A DNA stretch of 64,000 nucleotides from Paraflavitalea soli (GTDB lineage Bacteria; Bacteroidota; Bacteroidia; Chitinophagales; Chitinophagaceae). The translations under genes and the position numbers were made by a program. Shown piece by piece: positions 37,820 through 46,602 of the stretch. The notes below the pieces were generated by a model that did no database searches, had not been told where the DNA came from, and saw nothing but the letters and a program-made list of their open reading frames with translations. Each line of letters opens with the position of its first letter. Within the stretch, counting starts at the first letter, position 1. The stretch spans positions 2,422,546-2,486,545 of the forward strand of contig NZ_CP032157.1 of the NCBI RefSeq assembly GCF_003555545.1. Reading direction: 5' to 3'.

Positions 37820-39565
37820 CTAAGGCACCACCACATCATTGGCCGATGTTGCATACAAGCCGATCAAGGCGCCGGTAAATCCACCAGCCACATCGGTCGA
37901 CAGGATATCGCCCGAAACCGTGCCGCCCAGGGCAGTGAACGCTTGACCGTTGGTAGAATAGCTAAACGTGTAAGCATCTCCCTGCGCAGCTACTTTCAGT
38001 TGCAGCGCGTTGCCCAAAGTGATTTTCTCACTGGCTACCACCGTCGATTTACCGTTCTCCGTTCTTTCGAGCACCACGTAATCATCATTTCCTTTTTTGG
38101 TAATGCCAAATACATATTGAAACGTCTCTTTCTGGTAGCATACGATACCTGCCAGGTCTTTCTCCGACGCTGGTTTGTATTGCAGCTGCACCGTAGCCTC
38201 GAAATGCGCATGCTGCTGCCGGAGGAATAAGGTCGAAGTAGGTTCAGTAGCTTTGATCGTTACCGGGTAAGGCTTGATCCGCACACCAGCCTTTGAAGTG
38301 CTGCTAAAATTCTCCCGGGCGCCCCGCACCCCGATCCACCGGAAATCCAGCCTGGTGGCAGTCAGGTCGTCCGTGAAGGAGAAATTACCATTGGGCAGAA
38401 AACCATTCGTACCTGCCTGGTTCTTTACACCGGCTGGCATCTTCGTCCGCGCCTTCAAAGGCACTAATCCATTTTCAAATACAGGCCATTCACCGCTCCA
38501 GTCAACCGGTAAAATGAAAGTCTCCCGGCCCGTATTTACCCGTTGCTTTTCATTGGGCCTTACGGCCAGGAATACGCCATAATATTTACCGCCGGGGCCT
38601 TCTACCAGGTCCGCATGCCCGGCCCAATCCACTTTATTGGCCCTGTCTTTGGGAAAGTGACGCTGTGTCAGTATAGGATTGTTATTGGCGGGCTTAAAAG
38701 GGCCCTTCGGATCATCACTTACAAAGATCACTTCACTGTGCCAGCCGCCTGTACCGCCTTCCGCACACATCAGGTAATAACGTCCGTTCTTTTTGTACAG
38801 GTGCGGACCTTCGATCCAGATGGGCTTTTGCGTAATGTCTACACCGCCATCCACAATGATCTTGTCCGTACCCTCGATCACCGCATCCTTTTCCAGGTCA
38901 TATTCCCATATTTTGATCACCCGGTGACCATTGTACAACGCTTTGCCCCTGGGCGGCGCATCATTGTGTACCACATAGGCCTTGCCATTGTCGTCGAAAA
39001 ACAAAGAAGGATCGATACCGTCAAACTTAAGTTTGATCACATCACTCCACCCTTTCGCAGGGTCTTGCGTTTTCACCACCATATTGCCGATACCGCCTGC
39101 TATCTGCGTGGTGATCATGTAAAAGGTATTGTTATGCGGGTTGTACTTGATATCCGGCGCATAAATGCCCGCTGAAATACCCGCTTTCTCCACCTTCAAT
39201 TGAGAAGGCCGGTCGAGCACATGGCCAAGCTGCTTCCAGTTGACCAGGTCATTGGAATGAAAAATAGGCACGCCCGGCACCATGGAAAAAGAAGAATTGA
39301 CCAGGTAATAGTCATTGCCCTTGCGCGTAATACTCGGGTCAGGATAACAGCCCTGCAGGATGGGACTGTAAAATTCGCCTTCCTGCAACGGATTATCCGT
39401 GTAGAGCCGATCATTGCCCTGGTAAGAGAACCGGGTGAATACCGGCTCATTGCCGGCAGGTACACTTTTTTGTGCTATGGCAGGCAAGCCGCAGAGCAGC
39501 CCCCATACGAACCCATACATCAAAGGCTGGATCCGTGCAATCGTTTTCGCAGTAAAATGCTTCAT
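37820..39565 (-). CDS. GH43 beta-xylosidase/arabinofuranosidase with C-terminal GH43_C2 beta-sandwich
   Basis: This 581-residue exported protein (signal peptide about 1-32) has the five-bladed GH43 propeller (~60-370) with base D76 in GCYPDPS, the pKa-modulating Asp in FDGIDPSLFFDD and the acid Glu in WIEGPHLYKK. The last ~190 residues form a beta-sandwich of the GH43_C2/DUF1349 type that closes the active site in beta-xylosidases. Expected job: release of xylose or arabinose from xylo-oligosaccharides in the periplasm. The frame opens at 39589, but ATG at 39565 gives a standard signal. A conserved element lies 66-85 nt upstream, and HTCS 2 ends 106 nt upstream. Confidence 0.93.
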   Translation of the reverse strand: MKHFTAKTIARIQPLMYGFVWGLLCGLPAIAQKSVPAGNEPVFTRFSYQGNDRLYTDNPLQEGEFYSPILQGCYPDPSITRKGNDYYLVNSSFSMVPGVPIFHSNDLVNWKQLGHVLDRPSQLKVEKAGISAGIYAPDIKYNPHNNTFYMITTQIAGGIGNMVVKTQDPAKGWSDVIKLKFDGIDPSLFFDDNGKAYVVHNDAPPRGKALYNGHRVIKIWEYDLEKDAVIEGTDKIIVDGGVDITQKPIWIEGPHLYKKNGRYYLMCAEGGTGGWHSEVIFVSDDPKGPFKPANNNPILTQRHFPKDRANKVDWAGHADLVEGPGGKYYGVFLAVRPNEKQRVNTGRETFILPVDWSGEWPVFENGLVPLKARTKMPAGVKNQAGTNGFLPNGNFSFTDDLTATRLDFRWIGVRGARENFSSTSKAGVRIKPYPVTIKATEPTSTLFLRQQHAHFEATVQLQYKPASEKDLAGIVCYQKETFQYVFGITKKGNDDYVVLERTENGKSTVVASEKITLGNALQLKVAAQGDAYTFSYSTNGQAFTALGGTVSGDILSTDVAGGFTGALIGLYATSANDVVVP

Positions 39566-39620
39566 TATTCGGTGCTGATTTACAGCCAAAACTAAGGGCC
39601 GGCCGCCGCCGCGAGGTACT

Positions 39621-39654
39621 ACATTTGTGAAAATTACTGGTACAAATGTTCAGG
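39621..39654 (-). promoter_or_regulatory. conserved upstream element, copy 2 (before GH43), with inverted repeat
   Basis: ACATTTGT (39621-39628) and ACAAATGT (39642-39649) form an inverted repeat around AAATTACTGG. The part AAATTACTGGTACAAATGTT aligns with the copy at 44702 at 18 of 20 positions. It lies about 60 nt before the GH43 start. Confidence 0.5.
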
Positions 39655-39671
39655 ATGCCCCTGGCAACCTG

Positions 39672-42600
39672 CTAACTGGCCGGCTTCCGCTTGAGGGTTA
39701 CATATTCCGTAGGGGACATATTGAACTTCGCCTTAAAGGCGCGGGCAAAGTAATTGGGCGTCAGAAATCCTACCGTATACCCGATCTCCGCAATGCGCAT
39801 ATCACTTTTTTCCAACAATACAGCCGCCTTATTAAGTCGTACAGAGCGGATATACTCAACCGGCGTCTCACCGGCGATGTCGACGATCTTATTGTAAAGC
39901 GTCGCCCGGCTCATACACAGGTGTTTGGCCAGCTGCTCAACCGACAATTTATCATCGTCGATATTCTCTTCGATATAGTTCGTGATCCTGAGCAGCAGCT
40001 TGTCATTTTCGCTTTCCACCTCACCGGGCTCCGTACTCACTTCCAGTCGTCTGCTGTACGCCGCTTTAAGACTTTGGTTGAGCGATGCCAGGTTTTGAAT
40101 TTTCAGCTTCAGGATATCCGTACTGAAAGGTTTCGTCAGGTAATCGCTGGCGCCGGTTTGCAAACCCTTCAGCTGATAGGCCCCACCCGTAAGGGCAGTC
40201 AACAGGATGATGGGGATATGTGCCGTCCGTTTGTCGGCCCTGATCTTCTTACTCAGGGTAATCCCATCCATATAAGGCATACTGATATCACTTACGATCA
40301 CATGCGGATGTCCCGAAAGGGCTTTTTGCCACCCCTCCTGCCCGTCCACAGCTTCTATCACTTTGTAATACGGTTTGAGATTGCTGCGCAGGTAGCTGCG
40401 AAAATCTTCATTGTCCTCGATGATCAATACCGTCAGGAACTCCTGTGGCGGCGGCACATCAACTGCTCCCTCCGGTAGTTCAGTCCGCACCACCGATAGT
40501 TCGCCTGCCAGGGGTTCAGCAACCGGCGGCGCCTGCTCTTCCAGCGGCAGCCGGATGGTAAACTCACTGCCTTTACCGATCTGGCTGCTCACATGAATGG
40601 AACCACCATGCAGTTTCACAAACTCCCGCGTAATGGACAATCCGATACCGTTGCCCTGGTTCATGACACCCGGGGCCGTTTCGCCCTGAAAAAAACGATC
40701 GAAGATATGATCCTGCTCTTCCTCCGACATACCAATACCATTGTCGGCAATACTGATCACGATGCCATCATGGCCGTCCTCTTTACGCAGCCGCATGTCT
40801 ACTTCTCCATCACGACCGGTAAACTTGAAAGCGTTACTGAGCAGGTTAAACAATATCCGTTCGATCTTGTCCCTGTCAAATTGGGTATAGTAGCGATCAA
40901 AGGAACTTTGAAAGCTAAAGTTGATATGGCGGCGATCCGCAAGGTCGTGGAATGATTCTACTACATCGCGGACAAAGGGAACGATATCGCCGGGCGTTTT
41001 ATTCAGTCGCAGTTCCTGCTCCTCCAGTTTGCGAAAATCAAGCAGTTGGTTCACGAGGTTAAGCAATCGCCGCGTATTCCGCTTCACCATCGACAACTTG
41101 CTCTTCTTTTCCTGGTCGATCTCGTCCTCCAGCAAAGTTTGCACCGGCCCGGCAATAAGTGAAATGGGCGTACGGAATTCATGGCTCAGGTTGGTGAGGA
41201 ACCTGATCTTCACTTCATCAAAGGCGCGTTGACGCTCCGCTTCTTTTCTTTCTTCCTCGATCAGCTGTTGTATCTGCCGGCGTTCCTGTTCTGCTGCAAA
41301 CTTCCGCTGCAGCCGGCGTATAGCCCGCTGCCGGAAGCCCCACAGCGCAAAAGCAGCCAACAGTACATAAAATGTATAGGCCCATCCCGTTCGCCAGAAA
41401 GGTGGTTTAATATATACAACCATCCTGGCTGCTTCGCTGGTCCACTCGCCATTCGGACTATAAGCTTTCACCAGCAAGGTATACCTCCCGGGATCCAGGT
41501 TGGTAAACACAGCAGTCTTATTACCCCCGATAGCATTCCAGTCCGTATTGAACCCTTCCAGCTTATACAGGTATTGACATTCGTTGGGGCTCGTATAGTC
41601 AAGCGTATTAAAATCGATAGAGAAATTTTGCTTATAATCCAGCCTGATCTGGCGGGCCATGGAAATATCGGCTTCGATGATCCCGTGCTCACCCGGCGTC
41701 ACCGTATTATTATCCACCTTCAAACCTGTAAAGATCACAGCAGGAATATTACGGTTATAGTGAAGCGCTTTAGGAGTAAAATAATTAAACCCATCGATCC
41801 CGCCGAAGTACATCTCGCCATTACTGGTCAGCAGTCCCGCACCCAGCGTAAATCCGCTTCGCTGCAGCCCATTCTCGTAGGTAAAATTCTTAATGCCAGC
41901 CTTCGCAGGATCCAGCCGGCTGATCCCCTTATTGGTACTGATCCACAATTTGCCCGTATTATCCTCCATGATCTTCCAGATCACCTCGCTGGCCAGCCCA
42001 TCGCGCGTTGTATAGATACTGAAACTATCGCGCCTGAAATCCAGCCGGCAAAGACCCCTGCCACCGGTACCGCCCCACAACACGCCATCCTTCTCCGCCA
42101 TCAGGCATTGCACTTCGTCGATCGGTAATCCACCGGCCTGTCTGCGGCCGTACATCCAAAAAGTATGCGTGGCAGGATCATACATATCGATGCCACGACC
42201 GGGCGCAGCCATCCAGATCTTACCTTCACTGTCTTCTTCAATGGCACGCATGAAACCGATCTCCGGACGCTTGTCACCACCCGCACCTGCTATAAAATCC
42301 CCTAATTTTTGAAATACTTTTTTACCGGGCACATATACCTGCACCCCTTTGCCATTGGTGCCGATCCATACATTACCCCGCCGGTCCTGCCGGATGCAAA
42401 AAACTTCGTCGCTCAAAAGTCCCGAAGACCCGTCCCCTTTCGAATAGTGTCGTATCGCTCCACTCTTCATATTCAGTACATAAATGCCTTGCAAAAAAGT
42501 CCCCATCCACAGTTCATCCCCCACCCGCTCCATGGCCATGATGGGCAGCGGCTCCTGACCAACCGGCACCCGGTCAAACAACCCTGTCCGGCGGTTGTAC

Positions 42601-43751
42601 AGGTTCAGCCCGCCTCCATCCGTACCCACATAGATACGCCCATCGGGCCCTTCCGCAAAAGAAGTGACCTTTGGCGCACTCAATCCTGCCGGATCAAAAG
42701 GATTACTGTGCACAAGGCCAAAGGCCGTCAGGTTCTTGTCGTATTTATTAATACCACTCTGGTACGTGCCCAGCCAGTAAAGCCCCTGCTTATCGATATA
42801 GATACACCGGATCGAATTTCCCTTCAGGCTGAATTTGTCGCGGGCATTGGCAATCACCTGCTGTACCTTGCCGCTTTCCCCATCCAGTATATTGAGGCCC
42901 TTTTCAGTACCTACCCATAGTTTTCCGTTTTGATCAAAAGCTACATCGTAAATGCGATTGCTGCTCAGCGAATGGATACTGGCTGCTTCGGCCTTAAAAT
43001 GCACAAAGCCCGTTCCACCACGGGGCAGCTTGTTGAGGCCGCCATCCAGGGTGCCCACCCAGATATTGCCCGCAGGGTCTTCCCGGATGATGCGGATCTG
43101 GTGATCAGAGATCGCCGAATCGCCTTTTGGTCCTGCATATAAGGCAAAATCATTGGTGGCCGGGCGGTAGAGCTGCAGGCCGGCAATGGTGCCGATCCAC
43201 AGTCTGCGTTGGCTGTCTTCCAGCAAACTGATGATCATACCCGAAACCAGGTGGCTTCTGCCGTCCTCCGGCGCATAATATTGTGCAGTTTCCGTAACCG
43301 GATTGTATTTGTACAGGCCCGAATAGCCGCCCAGCCAGAGATTCCCCTCGTGATCGCTGCACAGGGTGCGTACAGAACCACCCCGGGTGATGTTGAGATT
43401 ACGAAAGGTATTTCGCTGCCGGTCATACAGGGAGAGTCCCTTATGGGTGCCCACCCACAGGTTGCCCTGCGGATCTTCATACAAGGCTAAAATACTATTC
43501 GTGCGAATCGTCGTAGTGTCCGTGGCATTATAGCTGTAAATGGTAAAACGCGAACCGTCAAACCGGCTCAGCCCGTCTTCAGTACCCATCCACATATACC
43601 CATAACGGTCCTTCAGGACTGCCGTCACCGTATTGGAAGAAAGGCCGTCTTTGCTGCTGTAATTGATAAAATGCAGGGCGTTTTCCTGCGCTTCACCTGG
43701 CCGCAGGCCAAGGACAATGATGACAAAAAGGAGGTGGCGGCAAACAATCAT
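39672..43751 (-). CDS. hybrid two-component system (HTCS) sensor-regulator 2
   Basis: This 1359-residue protein has a signal peptide (MIVCRHLLFVIIVLGLRPGE), a Reg_prop double-propeller periplasmic sensor (repeated LWVGTxxGL motifs), a Y_Y_Y domain (~715-790), a membrane helix (~795-815), HisKA with H857 (LTNLSHEFRTP), HATPase (NGIGLSITREF), a receiver with D1155 (IVSDISMPYMDG) and an AraC HTH at the C-terminus (SVEQLAKHLCMSRATLYNKI). All catalytic residues are intact. It is flanked by a GH43 gene and an orphan AraC gene and sits in the middle of the xylan locus, so it is the best candidate activator of the tandem SusCD genes. Confidence 0.96.
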   Translation of the reverse strand: MIVCRHLLFVIIVLGLRPGEAQENALHFINYSSKDGLSSNTVTAVLKDRYGYMWMGTEDGLSRFDGSRFTIYSYNATDTTTIRTNSILALYEDPQGNLWVGTHKGLSLYDRQRNTFRNLNITRGGSVRTLCSDHEGNLWLGGYSGLYKYNPVTETAQYYAPEDGRSHLVSGMIISLLEDSQRRLWIGTIAGLQLYRPATNDFALYAGPKGDSAISDHQIRIIREDPAGNIWVGTLDGGLNKLPRGGTGFVHFKAEAASIHSLSSNRIYDVAFDQNGKLWVGTEKGLNILDGESGKVQQVIANARDKFSLKGNSIRCIYIDKQGLYWLGTYQSGINKYDKNLTAFGLVHSNPFDPAGLSAPKVTSFAEGPDGRIYVGTDGGGLNLYNRRTGLFDRVPVGQEPLPIMAMERVGDELWMGTFLQGIYVLNMKSGAIRHYSKGDGSSGLLSDEVFCIRQDRRGNVWIGTNGKGVQVYVPGKKVFQKLGDFIAGAGGDKRPEIGFMRAIEEDSEGKIWMAAPGRGIDMYDPATHTFWMYGRRQAGGLPIDEVQCLMAEKDGVLWGGTGGRGLCRLDFRRDSFSIYTTRDGLASEVIWKIMEDNTGKLWISTNKGISRLDPAKAGIKNFTYENGLQRSGFTLGAGLLTSNGEMYFGGIDGFNYFTPKALHYNRNIPAVIFTGLKVDNNTVTPGEHGIIEADISMARQIRLDYKQNFSIDFNTLDYTSPNECQYLYKLEGFNTDWNAIGGNKTAVFTNLDPGRYTLLVKAYSPNGEWTSEAARMVVYIKPPFWRTGWAYTFYVLLAAFALWGFRQRAIRRLQRKFAAEQERRQIQQLIEEERKEAERQRAFDEVKIRFLTNLSHEFRTPISLIAGPVQTLLEDEIDQEKKSKLSMVKRNTRRLLNLVNQLLDFRKLEEQELRLNKTPGDIVPFVRDVVESFHDLADRRHINFSFQSSFDRYYTQFDRDKIERILFNLLSNAFKFTGRDGEVDMRLRKEDGHDGIVISIADNGIGMSEEEQDHIFDRFFQGETAPGVMNQGNGIGLSITREFVKLHGGSIHVSSQIGKGSEFTIRLPLEEQAPPVAEPLAGELSVVRTELPEGAVDVPPPQEFLTVLIIEDNEDFRSYLRSNLKPYYKVIEAVDGQEGWQKALSGHPHVIVSDISMPYMDGITLSKKIRADKRTAHIPIILLTALTGGAYQLKGLQTGASDYLTKPFSTDILKLKIQNLASLNQSLKAAYSRRLEVSTEPGEVESENDKLLLRITNYIEENIDDDKLSVEQLAKHLCMSRATLYNKIVDIAGETPVEYIRSVRLNKAAVLLEKSDMRIAEIGYTVGFLTPNYFARAFKAKFNMSPTEYVTLKRKPAS

Positions 43752-43863
43752 TACAGTAATCTTTTCTCAATCGGGCAACCAAACAGAAGTAACAGGCTAA
43801 TCTACGATTAATCCGGCTAAACAGGCCCCTTTAGACATCTGTGCTATTGATTTTTACAAACCG

Positions 43864-44634
43864 TCATGCTGCGTCCATGATCTTTTTCATCCGTTGATAG
43901 GTAGCAGGCGTCACCTTGAATTGTTTTAAGAATGATTTGCCGAAACTGCTCGGGCTGCCATATCCCACCATACGTGCCACTTCCAGCACCTTGTATTCTC
44001 CTTCAGCCAGTAATTCGGCCGCTTTTCTCAACCTTGCCTCATTGATCAGTTCATTGGGCGTGAGATGGGTAATATCCTTTATTTTCCTGTACAGCGTCGG
44101 CCTGCTCATATGCATCATCCGGGCCAACTGGTCAACACTAATGCCCTCAGGCGATTGAAGGCTCAAAACACAACTGGTCAGCTGGCGCATGATCTGGCCT
44201 TTTCCATCCTGTTCCGGTACCTGATCCTCCCCGGCCGCTCTTTTTTGAAAATGCTGGCGGATCTTACCCCGGTTCGTGATCAGGTTGCGCATATGGGCAT
44301 CCAGGCATTCCCGGAAGACAGGCCCGCCAATATGCACGTCAGCTCCTGCCTCAAGCGCTTTAATATGAATTTGTAAACTTTCCTCGCGCGTGATCAGGAT
44401 GAAAGGGATATGGGCCGAAATATTGTCCGACTTGAGCTGGCGGCAGCAGAAATAACCCGTTGCCGGTCTGTCAACAGCCAGGCAAATGACCAGGTCGATC
44501 GGGTGTTCTTTTAATACTGTTAGGATAGCAGGATGATCAATGGCGGTAAAGAGCTGGTAAGCTACACTTATCTTATCTGATAATACCTTTTGTACTTCTC
44601 GTGACGGAGCAATTATCAATACGTTATGGCACAT
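43864..44634 (-). CDS. orphan AraC-family regulator with degenerate receiver domain
   Basis: This 256-residue cytosolic protein has an N-terminal domain with the receiver fold pattern (NVLIIAPSREVQKVLSD, then IPFILITREESLQIHIKALE with AGAD), followed by an AraC-type HTH (~155-250: ISVDQLARMMHMSRPTLYRK, VARMVGYGSPSSFGKSF). The usual phospho-acceptor strand end IxSDxxMP reads DLVICLAVDRPATG, so the Asp position is Leu, and the paired acidic residues at the start of the domain are absent. It looks like the output half of a HTCS without sensor and kinase. It lies 112 nt upstream of HTCS 2. The TTG-started longer frame to 44661 is less likely than ATG at 44634. Confidence 0.85.
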   Translation of the reverse strand: MCHNVLIIAPSREVQKVLSDKISVAYQLFTAIDHPAILTVLKEHPIDLVICLAVDRPATGYFCCRQLKSDNISAHIPFILITREESLQIHIKALEAGADVHIGGPVFRECLDAHMRNLITNRGKIRQHFQKRAAGEDQVPEQDGKGQIMRQLTSCVLSLQSPEGISVDQLARMMHMSRPTLYRKIKDITHLTPNELINEARLRKAAELLAEGEYKVLEVARMVGYGSPSSFGKSFLKQFKVTPATYQRMKKIMDAA

Positions 44635-44694
44635 GACAGATCGCTTTTGGGAGAAAAACAAAGCTACCCGTACTTACCGGGTATGCCTGACCCG

Positions 44695-44726
44695 GATGTC
44701 AAAATTACTGGCACAAATGTCAAAAG
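44695..44726 (-). promoter_or_regulatory. conserved upstream element, copy 3 (before orphan AraC gene)
   Basis: On the minus strand TTTTGACAT occurs twice with 21-nt period, around GTGCCAGTAAT. AAATTACTGGCACAAATGTC on the plus strand aligns with copies at 39631 and 37561. It lies about 65-90 nt before the AraC start, close to the distance seen for copy 2. Confidence 0.5.
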
Positions 44727-44781
44727 GGGGCGGTGTCCATCCGCCCCCCATGATCGATCTGACTGCGACAATTACAATACC

Positions 44782-46584
44782 TTATTCATAACCCGGGTTC
44801 TGGGGGTATTTGGGGCCCTCCGTCACCAGGTCTATCTGCGATTGTGGAATAGGTCTTAGCATATTGAAAGATTGGACCGTGGGCCCACCCTCCGGGTTGA
44901 ATAACTTCACCCGGTCCACCAGTTTCTTTGTCCGGGAAAGGTCCCACCAACGCGTGTCCTCGGCAAATAATTCGCGGCTTCTTTCCTCCAGCAGGAAGTC
45001 AAGCGTTACCTGCGCAGCAGTAATTTGCTGGGCCGCCACCGCAGCAGTATATTCAGCCGGTGTCTGGTTAGGCATAAGTGCCGCACGGGTCCTCAGTACA
45101 TTGATCATAGTGGCAGCATCCTGTAAAGTGGCGCCTCCTTTGATCGCAGCCTCTGCTGCGATCAGGTACACGTCGGAAAACCGGAACAGTATATACGGCC
45201 TGTCGGAATAGTCATTTTGGTCGCCCCTGGTAGAATCATCAAACTTCCTCACCGTGGGAAACATTTGATCGGTAAACTTGATGGTCGCCCCCGGCTGGTA
45301 ATCCGGCTCAAAAATAATCCCTTTAAAAGCAGCTCTTTCCGCAGGCGTTACCACCCTGTCGCGCAGCCAGATCGCCGTATCTACCTTATTGATCAGCACC
45401 TTTCCGTTGACCGTAGCTCCATTGCTGCCCGGTGTGGTAGTAGTAGCGCCGGTAGGATAAGGACCTCCATTGGACAACCAGATGGTTTGAAAAGTGCCAT
45501 TATAGCGTTGATCAGTAGCCCGGTTGGCGAAAGCTGTTTCCAATACATATTTCATATTCGGCCTGATACGGCGATAGGGCCGGCCGTTTTGTATATCCCT
45601 TCCTACCACATTGGTACCACTGGTGCCCGGATAATCGGATTTGATGAGGTCATAGCCCGCACGCCAAAAAAAGTTCGACTGGTTGGCGCCCGCACCGCCG
45701 CCGCCCGTGCCCGGCTGGTTATTCTGACCAAACTTCAGGTCCTTTGTATGATCAACCACCATCAACACTTCAGCACTGTACTCATTCCCTTCCCTGAAAA
45801 CATTGTTGAAAAATGGCAATAGGTCCAGGCCATAAGTAGCTTTGTTGTCAATGATCCCTTTGGCAATAGTATAGGCTTGTTGGAAATCAGCAGGCTGTGC
45901 TGCTGCTGACCATCCTCTCCACAAATAGGTCTTGGCCAGCAGGTACAAGGCAGTAGATTTGGTACCTGGTTTTCCCGTGCCTGCTGCCGGAAGGTTCGGC
46001 AGATCGGCTGCCGATTCGGTGAAGTCTTTGATGATCTGCGCATACAGGTCTGCCAGCGGTGCAGGCGCATCTGCTGCAGATGGCGAGGTATTGAAGGTTG
46101 TATGTAACGGTACCTGCCCAAAAGTGGTCACCAAATAGAAATAACAAAAGCCACGGAGGAATTTGGCCTGGGCCAATAACTGCGTTTTGGTGGCTGCCGG
46201 TATATCCACCGAAGCCCCATACTCCAGCACCCCGTTAGCCGTATTGATATCGATAAACAAAGTATTCCAAAAACCTTCGTAATCACCCGAACTGCTTTTT
46301 ATTAAAGGCTGATTATAGGTAAACCAGTGCTGCACATCCGCCGCTGCGCCCCTGATGCTTTCGTCTGTTCCGGAATTGTATAATTGCGTAAATATCTGCG
46401 TGCCCCACTGGCTCCTGAAACTGGAATAAATACCGGCAATACCTCCCTGGATACCATCCGATGTGGTAAAGAAGGTAGGGGCAAAGCCGAGCCTTGGTTG
46501 CTCCACCAACAATTTCTTGCACCCCGTGGCTATCATAAGTATGGTCCCCAATAGTAAGCTGAACCTGAATGTTTGCTGATTCAT
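44782..46584 (-). CDS. SusD/RagB-family lipoprotein (pair E)
   Basis: This 600-residue lipoprotein has a signal ending in MIATGC. Marks are AKFLRGFCYFYLVTTFGQVPL, in two blocks, YILFRFSDVYLIAAEAAIKG, LDFLLEERSRELFAEDTRWW and the end YPQNPGYE. It is the more diverged RagB type. It follows its SusC by 18 nt and is the last gene of that pair; no clear terminator was found in the 147 nt before the AraC gene start. Confidence 0.95.
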   Translation of the reverse strand: MNQQTFRFSLLLGTILMIATGCKKLLVEQPRLGFAPTFFTTSDGIQGGIAGIYSSFRSQWGTQIFTQLYNSGTDESIRGAAADVQHWFTYNQPLIKSSSGDYEGFWNTLFIDINTANGVLEYGASVDIPAATKTQLLAQAKFLRGFCYFYLVTTFGQVPLHTTFNTSPSAADAPAPLADLYAQIIKDFTESAADLPNLPAAGTGKPGTKSTALYLLAKTYLWRGWSAAAQPADFQQAYTIAKGIIDNKATYGLDLLPFFNNVFREGNEYSAEVLMVVDHTKDLKFGQNNQPGTGGGGAGANQSNFFWRAGYDLIKSDYPGTSGTNVVGRDIQNGRPYRRIRPNMKYVLETAFANRATDQRYNGTFQTIWLSNGGPYPTGATTTTPGSNGATVNGKVLINKVDTAIWLRDRVVTPAERAAFKGIIFEPDYQPGATIKFTDQMFPTVRKFDDSTRGDQNDYSDRPYILFRFSDVYLIAAEAAIKGGATLQDAATMINVLRTRAALMPNQTPAEYTAAVAAQQITAAQVTLDFLLEERSRELFAEDTRWWDLSRTKKLVDRVKLFNPEGGPTVQSFNMLRPIPQSQIDLVTEGPKYPQNPGYE

Positions 46585-46602
46585 AAAACGATCGTTTAAT
46601 AA

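Noticed and set aside
41181-42128. Plus-strand frame of 315 codons opposite HTCS 2
   Set aside because: Antisense to conserved kinase and propeller coding sequence; amino acid composition is unnatural and no start context exists.
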